DNA of 33,815 nt from Trichomonas tenax. Taxonomy: Eukaryota > Parabasalia > Trichomonadida > Trichomonadidae. Within the stretch, counting starts at the first letter, position 1. Every line of letters starts with the position of its first letter. The stretch lies in the NCBI GenBank assembly GCA_023091735.1, contig JALKBU010000551.1, positions 1 to 33,815 on the forward strand, read 5' to 3'. Of the stretch, positions 18,901 through 26,496 are shown in pieces. The notes beneath the pieces were generated by a model that saw nothing but the letters and a program-made list of their open reading frames with translations, had not been told where the DNA came from and did no database searches. A program made the position numbers and the translations under genes.

Positions 18901-19053
18901 AACTTCTTCTTCAATAACCAGAAGAAGCTCCAAGCACGGGTAGCAAACGAACCTCCGAAGAAGGAGGAGCCACCGAAGCCTGCCGATGGTCCAGCCAGCA
19001 CACTCTTTGGTGGAGTGATGGCTGATTACCTCAGCAAGAAGAAATACTTCTAA
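15982..19053 (+). CDS. K/E-rich protein with 13 copies of a short helical LSL..AL..AL motif
   Basis: A 1023-residue protein. Residues 1-80 look like an amphipathic helix (SEYLDLLDKMRIYKLHLKAL) and 80-230 are polar. From about 245 to 800 it is a Glu/Lys/Pro-rich disordered chain interrupted by one hydrophobic motif. Copies start near residues 247, 314, 355, 406, 444, 473, 512, 580, 636, 686, 737 and 786, for example LSLKAEVAEALEG, LGLVAAISDAI, LSLGGALADALSA. A last copy, LFGGVMADYLSKKKYF, forms the very C terminus. The consensus is roughly L-S-L-x-x-A-L-A-D-A-L. Two other short motifs (FTNIFGAKRE, FANIFKSPS) occur at about 877-912. Regular hydrophobic motifs on a disordered tether suggest a multivalent scaffold. 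No known family is recognised. The start is the first ATG; a second Met lies four codons in. Confidence 0.85.
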   Translation: MSCRMSPVASEYLDLLDKMRIYKLHLKALKEIRPTLTSPHNPVQRSSTQMIQRKQNSLDRLKKSNNERMELLKQYYGEFSQPNPANKAQGNTDWLKELKEQDSKLTPVNYLRPATQSSLIQPYKQSTLYSDDGLTVIDSERSKVSNSKKTNQSQPKKPMSAVLKRPIKTATQKTKPTTAQGGSKLPKLHDNPKKENPPVEEKPKENENFEDEPENKEIHDEQTEKQNENMVKQENQDKMFNTEQEKFGLKKSIEDAIEKEGIAFEDEFNVKDEEKKDDEENKHAEEEAKKEDEKHDENDEFTLDDNEEEKKPELSLKVEVAEALEGEYKEEEKKEGHDNDFDDEPEEPKKKEKDLSLSLKAEVAEALEGEKKDENDDFESATPEEKPHEEEKPQEEEKTKEISPSLSLKAEVAEALENNDDFEDNEEKKKDDEKKEDEEKKDDVDLKDALLDGFGGEEKKDEEKPKSPKKENLGLVAAISDAIEEPKKAEEEKIVEETKTEEKPQEDEKKRIFGAISDALISKLNEEKKPKEEEKPKEEPKNDNEKFDIGNFEYPFGDDPIDEDDQPKPKEKPKNEERDLSLGAALTAAIETKPEEKKEEEPKKEEKAEEPKAEEKTVEEDKLKPQAEEKKEEKPLSLGGALADALSAKPEEKKEEEKPKEEAPKEEAKNEEAKPAEEKKEEENPLSLGGALADALTANPEEKKEEEKPKEEDAKPNEEKKNEEKPQEEDKQEEKSLSLEGALANALSSKPEDKKKEEEKKEEEKPKEEEEKKEGEKPKEESNNPLSLVGALSDALKADKKEEPNKEEEKPKDEEKPKKEDDKKVEIAKPTTTPKNEEQTKLAGNKETKSAIRLTTPTSVSRPPIESKKEVKTNALYNQAAFTNIFGAKREEDKKKEQLIMNVLQPQRKEEVNFANIFKSPSQTSLKNDEPKKMSFFSSSQQKQDNTPPWTKHQPTMSNFKDQTRPSENSGAINFFFNNQKKLQARVANEPPKKEEPPKPADGPASTLFGGVMADYLSKKKYF

Positions 19054-19089
19054 CTTTCGTATCGATTTTATTGCAATAAACTGTTTTAT

Positions 19090-19470
19090 TTGATCTAACT
19101 TTCTCTTATCTTTGATGGTTTCGAAAAAAAAGCTCATTATTTTCAAAATCGCGTCTGATGGGAAGAACTGGGGACTATATTGACACAGGTATCACGCATG
19201 TTAGTAGCTAAACTCACAGATCTTCCTTTCATACGCCATCATTAAGAAATCAAAGATTTCCACTTCAGAATGCCTCTGAAGAGCAAAATTAAATGCTTGA
19301 TTGGGACTTGTAGCCAAGGTGCTAGCAATCCGGTCCACATTTCTTCCTTTCAGAAGCATTTTGTAGAGTAAATCGCTGATTATTTCGAAGATCGAGTCTG
19401 AAAGGAAGAACTGTGGACTGGATTGCTAGCATTTTGGCTACCAGTCCCAATGAAACACTTAATTTTTCTT
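19090..19470 (-). pseudogene. Fragments of a helical-repeat protein, partly inverted
   Basis: On the minus strand an open piece reads SPQFFLSDSIFEIISDLLYK, then LLKGRNVDRIASTLATSPNQ, then AFNFALQRHSEVEIFDFLMM, and stops near 19210. A second, more degraded copy (SPQFFPSDAILKIMSFFF) follows downstream. On the plus strand at 19397-19480 the same repeat is read again as LKGRTVDWIASILATSPNET, so one unit has been duplicated in inverted orientation. There is no start codon. The periodic hydrophobic pattern suggests alpha-helical repeats. The family is not recognised. Confidence 0.4.
19284..19467. repeat. Long inverted duplication with hairpin potential
   Basis: Bases 19300-19353 are the reverse complement of 19398-19451 with five mismatches in 54. 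Weaker similarity extends the arms outwards to about 70 bases each. The loop is 44 bases. Both arms encode the same protein repeat, on opposite strands. A further direct copy of the right arm, degraded, lies at about 19141-19200. Confidence 0.8.
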
Positions 19471-19515
19471 TTCAAAGTAAATTTAAACAAATATAGTATA
19501 TCATTCTTCCAATAA

Positions 19516-19521
19516 TCATTT
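19516..19521 (+). promoter_or_regulatory. Perfect TCAYTW initiator upstream of the dikinase-like gene
   Basis: TCATTT matches the trichomonad initiator. The first ATG after it (19530) opens only a 16-codon ORF out of frame with the large gene; the next in-frame ATG is at 19558 and the homology-supported one at 19681. If this initiator is used, translation would have to bypass the 19530 ATG, so its role is uncertain. Confidence 0.3.
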
Positions 19522-19680
19522 ATAATCGCATGCCACGTAAATATTTATTTGTCAAATATGCATGTTTACGCGTCATATAATGCCGCTTTTCGTGACAACT
19601 TTTGGTATGCAACAGGTTATATCAAAAATCAAATAAAAATCGATTTTTCCAAATATAAAAAAGTCGTTATTTCCACAAAA

Positions 19681-22485
19681 ATGGAGAGAAATGTTTATTC
19701 GTTCGAAGAGTTCAGAAAACTCGTTGACAAACCGGACGAAGCACTGAAAATCGCAGGCGACAAAACTCTCAAACTTCTCCAAGCGCAGAAACGCGGCGCA
19801 TTGATTCCTTTCGGCTTCATTGTCAGCAATTTCGCGTACAAAGAGTTCAAGAAGGGTGGATTCACGGAACTCTCAAAAATCATCTGGGGAGATATCCTTG
19901 AGCAAGTCAAAACAATCGAGCAAAAGACAAGCAAAAGATTCGGTTTGAATATTTCTCCAATACTTCTTTCCATTCGCTCCGATAGCAATCCAGCACTTCC
20001 ACATATGCTCGACAGCATCGTCAACATCGGCTTAAACGATGTTACTGCGATTGCTTTGGAACGTTTAACTGGAAATAGAGCTTACGTTTACTCTGCTTAC
20101 TGCCAATTTATTCTTTCTTACTCTAACGTTGTCCTTAACATCGCCGAGGATGAATTTGAGGAGATGTACAACAAATTCACAGAATCGAGAAATTTAACGA
20201 CAATCAACGAATTCACAGCTGTAGATTGGATAGACCTCACGATACTTTACAAATCAATCGTTGTCCGCAAAACAGGAAAAACAATTCCACAAGATCCGTT
20301 TGAACAGCTTTTACAATCTGTTAAGGCCGTCATGGCAAAGATGAACAGCAAGAAGGTCCAAAGCTACATCAATTACAACAAATACACAGATATAACATAT
20401 TCTTTAATTGTTTCACAAATGATTGCAGGCAATCAAACATCAGGCGCATGCTCTGGTATTATTTCTACACACGACCCAATCACTGGAGAGCTCGCAAACT
20501 CAGGCGATTATGCACTTGATGCAACACTCAATGATATCATCAAGAAACGCTGCCACGTTCATCCAATACAGAACCTTTCTCGTCAGCTTCCTGATGTTAA
20601 GAACAGATTGTTCCCGATCTTCACATCAATCGCTGAAAAATTTGATGCTCCTGTTCAAGTTGAGTTTATTAATGATGGACAACAAGTTTACATCATTCAG
20701 ATACAGCCACTCGTTTTCAGCTATTCTGGATTGATGAGGAGCGTTGTTCTTTCAAAGGATAAAGGAAAGACACCAAAGGAAGCTTTGTCATTCATCAAAC
20801 TCGATGATATCAGGTCTGCTTATCTTCCTAACTTGGCTGAATTATCTGATCCAACATTCTCATCAGGAATTCCATCAGGAAATGGTGCTGTTGTTGGAAA
20901 GGCTGTGTTCACAACTGAGGAGTGCGTAAAGAGAGCACAGGCAGGCGAAAAACTTGTTTTGTTCAGAAAGACTCTCGAACCATCTGATTTTGCTGCTTTG
21001 TCTGTTGCATCAGCTATTGTTACATCACACGGAAACATCCACTCTGCTACAACACTTCTCTGCAGGATGCTTAGGAAGACAACAGCAATTGGATGCGAGA
21101 ATATCCAAATTTGCGATCAGGAGATGACAGCAACAGTTGAAGACAAAGTTATCAAGAAAGACGATATTGTTTCTGTCGATGGAAACGGTAAAGTTTACAT
21201 TGGTGAACATCCACTCGCTGCTCCAGGAATTACAGGCGATGCTGCTAAAGTTTGCGAATGGGCAGACACTGTTAGAGGTGATCTCAAGGTCATTTCAACA
21301 GCAAAGACTGCCAAAGATGTTTCTACAGCAATGCAGAATGGTGCAGAAGGATTCACGCCAATCTCTCTTGATGATGTTATTGGTGATGTTCTTCCAGAAA
21401 TCGCATTGCAGTTGTTCAAGGATCACGACAACGAGCAAGCGATCAAGAAGCTCGAAGCGACAATAACAGAGCGCCTTCAACAATACCTTACAGCTGCAAA
21501 CGGAACACCGCTCACAATCAAGCTTCTCGACAAGCCACTCAGTGTCTGGCTTCCAGATCTCGCTAAGTCTGTCGCTGACCTCGCCAGACTCAAAGTCCTC
21601 AAGGAATCAGGAGGAAGCCAGTCAGGAACAGAGGCATCAGAGAGCTCCGCAACAGAAACATCAGCAGAACCTAAGCCAGAGGAAAAGCCAGAAGAGAAAC
21701 CGGAAGAGAAGTCTGAAGAAGGAGAAAGTCAGTCAGAAGATCCGAAGCTAGAAGGTTCTGAAGATAATAAACCAGCTTCAGAACGGGCTAAAGTTGAGTT
21801 CACAGAAGAAAACGAAACAGAACTCAACCGCCTCACAGAAATCGTTGATATCACAAAGAAGCACAAGGAAAGCAATCCACTCATGGGTGTCAGCGGCATC
21901 AGGATGAACCTTGTTACTCCACACATCCTTGAGACATCAATCAACGCAATTGTTGCAGCTATGACAGCAGCTTCAATCGAAAACATCTCCATTTTGCTTC
22001 CTAACGTCACACTTCTCAACGAAATCAGCAAAGCAAAGGAGACAATCGATAAATGCCTCGAAAGCAAGTCAGTTCACATTGAGCTCGGTGCAGAACTTGG
22101 CACACCACGCGCTTGCTTAGTTGCTCAGGAGTTAATTGGATCAACAGAATTCATCACTGTTGATTATGATAAGCTCGGAATGATCCTTTACGGTATGTGC
22201 GCTGCTGACCTCAACTCTTTCATCCCACAGTATGAGAAGCTGGGAATCCTTAAAGATCCATCTAAGAACTTCGATACAGTCGCAGCACTTCAGCTCATCC
22301 AGCAGGCTGCGAAGAGTGTTCTTTGTACGAACTCTAATGCACAGTTCTATGTGTACGGCGATTGCCTCACAAGCGATGTCGCTCCATTGCTTTGTGAATC
22401 TGGTGTCACAAAGATTATGTCAAAGCCTGAAGATGTTGTTCTTACTAAGTTCGCTGCTGCTCTTCACATATTAAACAAGCAGTAA
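19681..22485 (+). CDS. Pyruvate phosphate dikinase-like protein lacking catalytic residues (pseudoenzyme)
   Basis: A 934-residue protein aligning over the whole length with PPDK, which interconverts ATP + phosphate + pyruvate and AMP + PPi + PEP. The three domains are in order: nucleotide-binding (1-340; IRSDSNPALPHMLDSIVNIG matches VRSGA..SMPGMMDT), swivelling His domain (about 385-515) and PEP/pyruvate TIM barrel (about 520-934; NGAEGF, TIKLLDKPL, NPLMG). Numbered from this ATG, the phosphoryl-acceptor His in TSHAAVVAR is Ala456. PEP-binding Arg are Ser562, Lys614 and Ser738. The metal-ligand Glu in GTMIEVPRA is Gly807; the ligands Asn-Asp in FGTNDLTQ are Asp830-Lys831; the catalytic Cys in ICGEHGG is Tyr892. 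The ATP-loop GGKG is AGDK. An acidic Glu/Lys/Pro/Ser-rich insert occupies about 645-705. The reading frame is long and intact, so it is expressed-looking and not a pseudogene. The start was chosen because MERNVYSFEEF matches the PPDK start; the ATG at 19558 would add 41 residues. Confidence 0.9.
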   Translation: MERNVYSFEEFRKLVDKPDEALKIAGDKTLKLLQAQKRGALIPFGFIVSNFAYKEFKKGGFTELSKIIWGDILEQVKTIEQKTSKRFGLNISPILLSIRSDSNPALPHMLDSIVNIGLNDVTAIALERLTGNRAYVYSAYCQFILSYSNVVLNIAEDEFEEMYNKFTESRNLTTINEFTAVDWIDLTILYKSIVVRKTGKTIPQDPFEQLLQSVKAVMAKMNSKKVQSYINYNKYTDITYSLIVSQMIAGNQTSGACSGIISTHDPITGELANSGDYALDATLNDIIKKRCHVHPIQNLSRQLPDVKNRLFPIFTSIAEKFDAPVQVEFINDGQQVYIIQIQPLVFSYSGLMRSVVLSKDKGKTPKEALSFIKLDDIRSAYLPNLAELSDPTFSSGIPSGNGAVVGKAVFTTEECVKRAQAGEKLVLFRKTLEPSDFAALSVASAIVTSHGNIHSATTLLCRMLRKTTAIGCENIQICDQEMTATVEDKVIKKDDIVSVDGNGKVYIGEHPLAAPGITGDAAKVCEWADTVRGDLKVISTAKTAKDVSTAMQNGAEGFTPISLDDVIGDVLPEIALQLFKDHDNEQAIKKLEATITERLQQYLTAANGTPLTIKLLDKPLSVWLPDLAKSVADLARLKVLKESGGSQSGTEASESSATETSAEPKPEEKPEEKPEEKSEEGESQSEDPKLEGSEDNKPASERAKVEFTEENETELNRLTEIVDITKKHKESNPLMGVSGIRMNLVTPHILETSINAIVAAMTAASIENISILLPNVTLLNEISKAKETIDKCLESKSVHIELGAELGTPRACLVAQELIGSTEFITVDYDKLGMILYGMCAADLNSFIPQYEKLGILKDPSKNFDTVAALQLIQQAAKSVLCTNSNAQFYVYGDCLTSDVAPLLCESGVTKIMSKPEDVVLTKFAAALHILNKQ

Positions 22486-22733
22486 TTGATATCTATTTTT
22501 TATATGAAGTTGAATATTTTCTTTTATAAAACTAAGAATCAAAACAAAGAAGTTAAATATTTTATAATTATTCAAGATGGTTAATTCCGGCACGCGGCAA
22601 TAAAATGATATTCCTTAACTTAGGCATGACAATTGAATGTCAAAATATGTGAAATGATACAATAGCTTTCAAAGAGAATTCGTTTCACAATTCAACACAA
22701 CATATCCTGTGAAGAGATACATTTTTATTCTGC
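22486..22733. other. 3' region of the dikinase-like gene
   Basis: About 250 bases of AT-rich DNA between the stop of the dikinase-like gene and the uncertain minus-strand ORFs. No RNA gene or repeat was recognised. Confidence 0.5.
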
Positions 22734-23121
22734 CTAAACTATTAGTGCCTGAACAAGTGGTGTTGCTGCATTAATTATTGGCTGTACCTTAAAATATTTC
22801 TTCAGATTTTTAATTTTGTCTATGCAATCTGTTAATTTAGTTTGGTCAGTTTTAGCTTTGAGCTGCATCATGTTGATTTTCATCTTTTCCAGGTTCATCA
22901 CTTTTTTCATGAGCCAATAATAACTTAGATATTTTTAACTTTGTTCCAGTTTTTGCCTCTTTTCCAATAGTCTTATATTCTCTTTGTTCTTGTTTATCAT
23001 TTTTGCTGAAAATCCAAAAATCACTCAAATTTTGGAACTTTATTGTTGGAAGGATAGTTTCCTTGATTATTTTCTCCATTTCCATATAAAATATTTTGAA
23101 AGACCGAAAGCAGCGTTTCAT
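22734..23121 (-). pseudogene. Uncertain small coding region, probably frameshifted
   Basis: Two overlapping minus-strand pieces. One begins at the ATG at 23121 (MKRCFRSFKIFYMEMEKIIK) and runs 89 residues to a stop at 22852. The other, in a shifted frame, begins at the ATG at 22910 and runs 58 residues, ending LKKYFKVQPIINAATPLVQA then LIV. Both are charged and helical, and together could be one decayed gene. It begins 41 bases downstream of the actin-family relic on the same strand. The product is not recognised, and chance ORFs cannot be excluded. Confidence 0.25.
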
Positions 23122-23161
23122 TGTGTTGGTATCTTTTTAGGACATCAGTTTAATTAAAAGT

Positions 23162-24662
23162 TTAAATGCATTTTCGGTGGACAATTGATGGACCACTTTC
23201 TTCGTATTCATTCCTTGTGATAACTATCTGCGGAAAAGTGGCAAGAGAAGCAAGTATGGCGCCACTGACCCAAACAGAATACTTTCGCTCCTCTGAGGCG
23301 ACTATCTTAACTCTTGTTGTTGGTGGAGCAATAGCTGTGATTTCCTTTCCAAGGCGCTCTGGAAGACCTTTAAACATTGTTGAGCCACCAGAGAGAATAA
23401 TATTTGAGAAAAGATCTTTATGAATATCATCATCATCACAATTCTTGATCAATTTGTAAATTTCCTTGTAGATTCAATCATATTGTTTTCTAATTAAATC
23501 TGGTTTGAATAGAACTTCTGGAGAACGGAAGCGTTCATTACCAATTGTTAGAACAACGCCATCAGGGAGCGTGTGGTTAACATTGATAGAGGAATCCGTA
23601 GCAGCTTTCTCCATTTCAGAGCCAAAGTCAAGAGCGACGTAACAACATTTCTCCTTCATATCACAAATAACTTCCTTTTCAGCATGTATATCGAACCAAT
23701 GGCCTCTTTCTGAGAGCATTTCATTCATGAATTCTGTGAGAACACATCCATCGAGTTTGAGTCTTGTTGAAGCATGTTTAATGTAGTATAGATCCCACTT
23801 TTCCCAAAGTATTGGGGATGCAAAAACTTATCCCTCCTGTCCCCTGAACCTTAAAACATGATTTTCTTTTTGGAATTTTTATTTTTGCCAAATGACAAAT
23901 AATGGGATTAGAAAAATAAAATGTGCATTATAAAGCATATTAGAAGAACCTTTTATGAGTTTGTCTTAGCAAAAGCACTTGCAGTGATAATCCTTTTTAA
24001 AAATGTTGAGTCGGGCGCAGCCAAAAAGTGCCTAATTCGCACATCCATTTTTTGCATGTTTCATTTATCTTTATGTAAAACGCTCATTTTTGACATGTAA
24101 ATATAATGTGTCAGATCACTCTTCTTTTGGGATGGGATAGGTTATCCCAGCATATCAAAAATTGAATAATTTACAAATAATTCCCTATCCCGGAAAATGT
24201 GACATAAATTATGAAATTAAATAGACATGTTTTAAATACAATAATTAACTTGATTTTAAAGATTTGACCTAACTAATAGCCTGAACTTCGGCAAAAATTG
24301 TGCAACTTAATTTTGACATGTAATTTGTAAAAAACTGCCTGAAAAGTGTTAAATCCAGAAAAGCGTATCCCAGGGCAACAAAAACTGAGTGGTCGGATAT
24401 CTATAATGCAGTAGCTTTCATAAACATGGACTATGCTTGTGGCACCGCCACCGATATCTAAGACGATGCTTGTTGTACGGCCAGTGGAGAAGAGTGAAAG
24501 AGTAGACTGATCTTCGATATAGAGTGATGGAACATTGAAAAAGTCGAACATGGTTGCTGCGGTTCTTTCACGGTTGTTCTTTGGGTTGTAAAGAGCGAAA
24601 CCAGCTCTCGTTGTAAAAGAGCCGTTATCAATAACGATTGTCCGAACATCTTCATCGAACAT
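23162..24662 (-). pseudogene. Actin-family pseudogene (deletion, insertion and nonsense mutation)
   Basis: The relic starts at the ATG at 24662 with MFDEDVRTIVIDNGSFTTRA, the actin N terminus, preceded by the initiator-like TTTTCATCA. After GFALYNP the sequence jumps to KNNRERTAATMFDFFNVPSL, so about 85 residues of subdomains 1-2 are missing; the join is at the NP shared by both sides. LFSTGRTTSIVLDIGGGATS follows. The frame is then interrupted by a 615-bp insertion (23789-24403), after which actin sequence resumes with KHASTRLKLDGCVLTEFMNE. CYVALDF and DGVVLTIGNERFRSPEVLF follow. A TGA near 23477 is an in-frame nonsense codon. The terminal part is well preserved: [39 protein letters not shown] and [11 protein letters not shown]. 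Divergence at the N terminus suggests an actin paralogue or actin-related protein, not conventional actin. Confidence 0.88.
23789..24403. mobile_element. 615-bp non-autonomous DNA element inserted in the actin-family relic
   Basis: The reading frame of the actin relic breaks at YESYC-I and resumes at I-KHAS. Removing 23789-24403 and one flank restores continuity at that point. The flanks are near-identical: TAATGTAGTA at 23779-23788 and TAATGCAGTA at 24404-24413, a 9-10 base target-site duplication with one substitution. The element ends TAGATCCCAC at one side and, reversed, TAGATATCCGAC at the other, an imperfect terminal inverted repeat. There is no ORF, and a small palindrome (TGGGATAGGTTATCCCA) lies at 24133-24149. 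A 9-10 base duplication would fit a Mutator-type (MULE) element; that assignment is tentative. Confidence 0.65.
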
Positions 24663-24671
24663 TGATGAAAA

Positions 24672-24926
24672 CCGCTTGTCAAAATATGAGAGTGAGAAAA
24701 AATTGAGAAACTTCATAGAAAAATTGTAAAAGTTTCATTCAATTTTTTTCAGAACCTGACTTCTATATTTTGACATGATAGAGTTTATAAAAAAATGCTG
24801 CAAATTGATGGAAATGTCATTAATATTAATATCAAAACCCAGTAAAAACAATAAACACTTATTTTGGACAACAACAAAACAAAGAATAATGATAATCGTC
24901 AATACGCATTTGCTACACAATAGCAC
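24672..24926. other. Intergenic, no gene seen
   Basis: AT-rich spacer upstream of the actin-family relic. Open stretches here encode only Ile/Leu-rich, low-information sequence. Confidence 0.4.
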
Positions 24927-25106
24927 TTAATTATCTTCACTCACATCATGAAATACATGAAATAATCTCACCAGAGCAGATATCTGATTCTCCACTTTGT
25001 TTGTTGCCCACTCATAACCAGAATCTTTTGCTATTAATTTCCATTGAAATATCATCAGATTTGGTAAAAATATATGTGGCTCAGGATAGTCATCGACAGT
25101 TTTCAT
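24927..25106 (-). CDS. Possible small protein or relic, product unknown
   Basis: ATG-started 59-residue ORF beginning MKTVDDYPEPHIFLPNLMIF, with IAKDSGYEWATNKVENQIS in the middle. The composition (Trp, Pro, Tyr, charged) is protein-like, unlike nearby AT-driven frames. The frame is open for about 20 codons further upstream of this ATG, so the true N terminus could be longer or lost. It lies downstream of the membrane-plus-coil ORF at 25264-25437 on the same strand and may be part of the same decayed gene. Confidence 0.3.
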   Translation of the reverse strand: MKTVDDYPEPHIFLPNLMIFQWKLIAKDSGYEWATNKVENQISALVRLFHVFHDVSEDN

Positions 25107-25263
25107 ATCTCTTGAGCTAGTGCAAGTCTTTTTGTTCTCTTGTGGGTTGCCTTGTTATTGTGGAAACTCAAGAATTGAATCAAGCTCGTTTTAAAGTTCC
25201 CACTTTTTTGTCATCGTTTAGTTCATCATTTCATGATTGATATAATTTTCAATTTTTTTTAAT

Positions 25264-25437
25264 TTAATTTGAATTGGATTCTAGCTTGGAATCAAGCCTA
25301 GACTCAAGCAGCCTGATTTGTTGCTCATGTTCCCAGTGGCGAATATCGATATTAGTTCGAAGTTTTGTGATCTGGTAATTTAGCTGATCCATCGTATATA
25401 TCATTATAGAAGTAATTCCAAAGATCAGTATGTACAT
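25264..25437 (-). CDS. Small ORF with one membrane segment and a coiled coil
   Basis: A 57-residue ORF. It opens with a hydrophobic stretch (MYILIFGITSIMIYT) and continues as a heptad-like charged helix (MDQLNYQITKLRTNIDIRHW, then EQQIRLLESRLDSKLESNSN). That arrangement resembles a signal-anchored protein with a cytosolic coil. No initiator motif lies near the ATG. It could equally be the start of a longer gene whose 3' part has decayed into the ORF at 24927-25106. The family is not recognised. Confidence 0.3.
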   Translation of the reverse strand: MYILIFGITSIMIYTMDQLNYQITKLRTNIDIRHWEHEQQIRLLESRLDSKLESNSN

Positions 25438-26484
25438 TGTAATTGTGTTTAATATATTGCACGGTATGAATTAATATTCACAAAATCTTTTTTTAATATA
25501 TGAAAATAATTCTAACGTATCAAAATGTAATTACATAAAATCTCCACTAAATTAGATCACTGTTAAAATGATGACTAATTTCTTATATCTAGCATCGATA
25601 AACCTAATGAAATAAAATCTGAGAGTGCAATCTGTCATTATGAAGAGATGGTAATGATTAAACTGCTTCGCATAAAAAAATTATCACGAAATGCATTTCA
25701 GATTTTTTCCTTCCTTTCCAGAAAGCAGTAGATCAAATGACCAAAAATAAACATATTTATATAATTTGAAAGAATCTCGCATAATTATTTCAATGTATTT
25801 TCTCAACTATTGTGACAATCATGATTTTTTGCAAAGCTATAGTTTTATGAAATGATATTGCTAATATATGACTTCACGCATGGGAAGCATTACTAATTGA
25901 TTAGTAAGCTGTTTAATTGAATCAAAGTTTTTAAGCAAATGTGCATCATCAGAAATGGCAGAAAATATATGATGTTGATGGACTCCTTTTAATGAATAAC
26001 ATGTTGAATCCAAGATTGAGAATTATTAAATAATTCTTGCCCCAATTGAATGCTTTATTTGTCAAAAAGCGCTCAAAATTGTCAAAAATTAGATGCTTGC
26101 TCGTCAAAAAGTCAGATTTGTGAGTCATTTTAAGAACGCAACTCTAAAAATGCCTTGATTGCAATCAAAAGCATACGTAAATTGATACCAGTGGTATGTG
26201 CAACTTCTCGAAATTTGCAGGAGCTACAAGTTTACCTAAATTTCGTGAAGCATCAAGGGCTGACCCTTTAAAATTTTAAAATGTGACACAATGCTACAAA
26301 AAAAAATTATTTAACAGAAAAACGAAATTAATGCATGTGAGCACTCAAATTCAATGCAAGAATAATAGCATATGCGCATATGCTAGAAAAATTTGTTACC
26401 AATAGGCCAATTTTTTGCGAAGCAGCTATTTTAGAATGTGTCTCAGCTATATATGAAGAGAAATGATGTCGAATAATGAGAATG
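25438..26484. other. Intergenic, about 1 kb, no gene seen
   Basis: AT-rich DNA upstream of the RalGAP-like gene. Around 26060-26125 GTCAAAAA/GTCAAAAT occurs four times within about 65 bases. The 14-base near-palindrome GATACCAGTGGTAT lies near 26187-26200. No coding relic was supported. Confidence 0.5.
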
Positions 26485-26490
26485 TCACTT
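26485..26490 (+). promoter_or_regulatory. Perfect trichomonad initiator (TCACTT) that sets the start at 26497
   Basis: TCACTT matches TCA(+1)YTW. With transcription starting at the A (26487), the next ATG is at 26497, 10 bases downstream, the short leader typical of trichomonads. Earlier in-frame ATGs (26476, 26482) would lie upstream of the transcript start. Confidence 0.7.
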
Positions 26491-26496
26491 TTCAAT

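Noticed and set aside
15982..19053. Many long open frames on both strands across the K/E-rich gene, including Ser/Phe-rich and Arg/Lys-rich products
   Set aside because: They are shadows of GAA/GAG/AAG repeats in the real frame; none has a plausible start context or motif.
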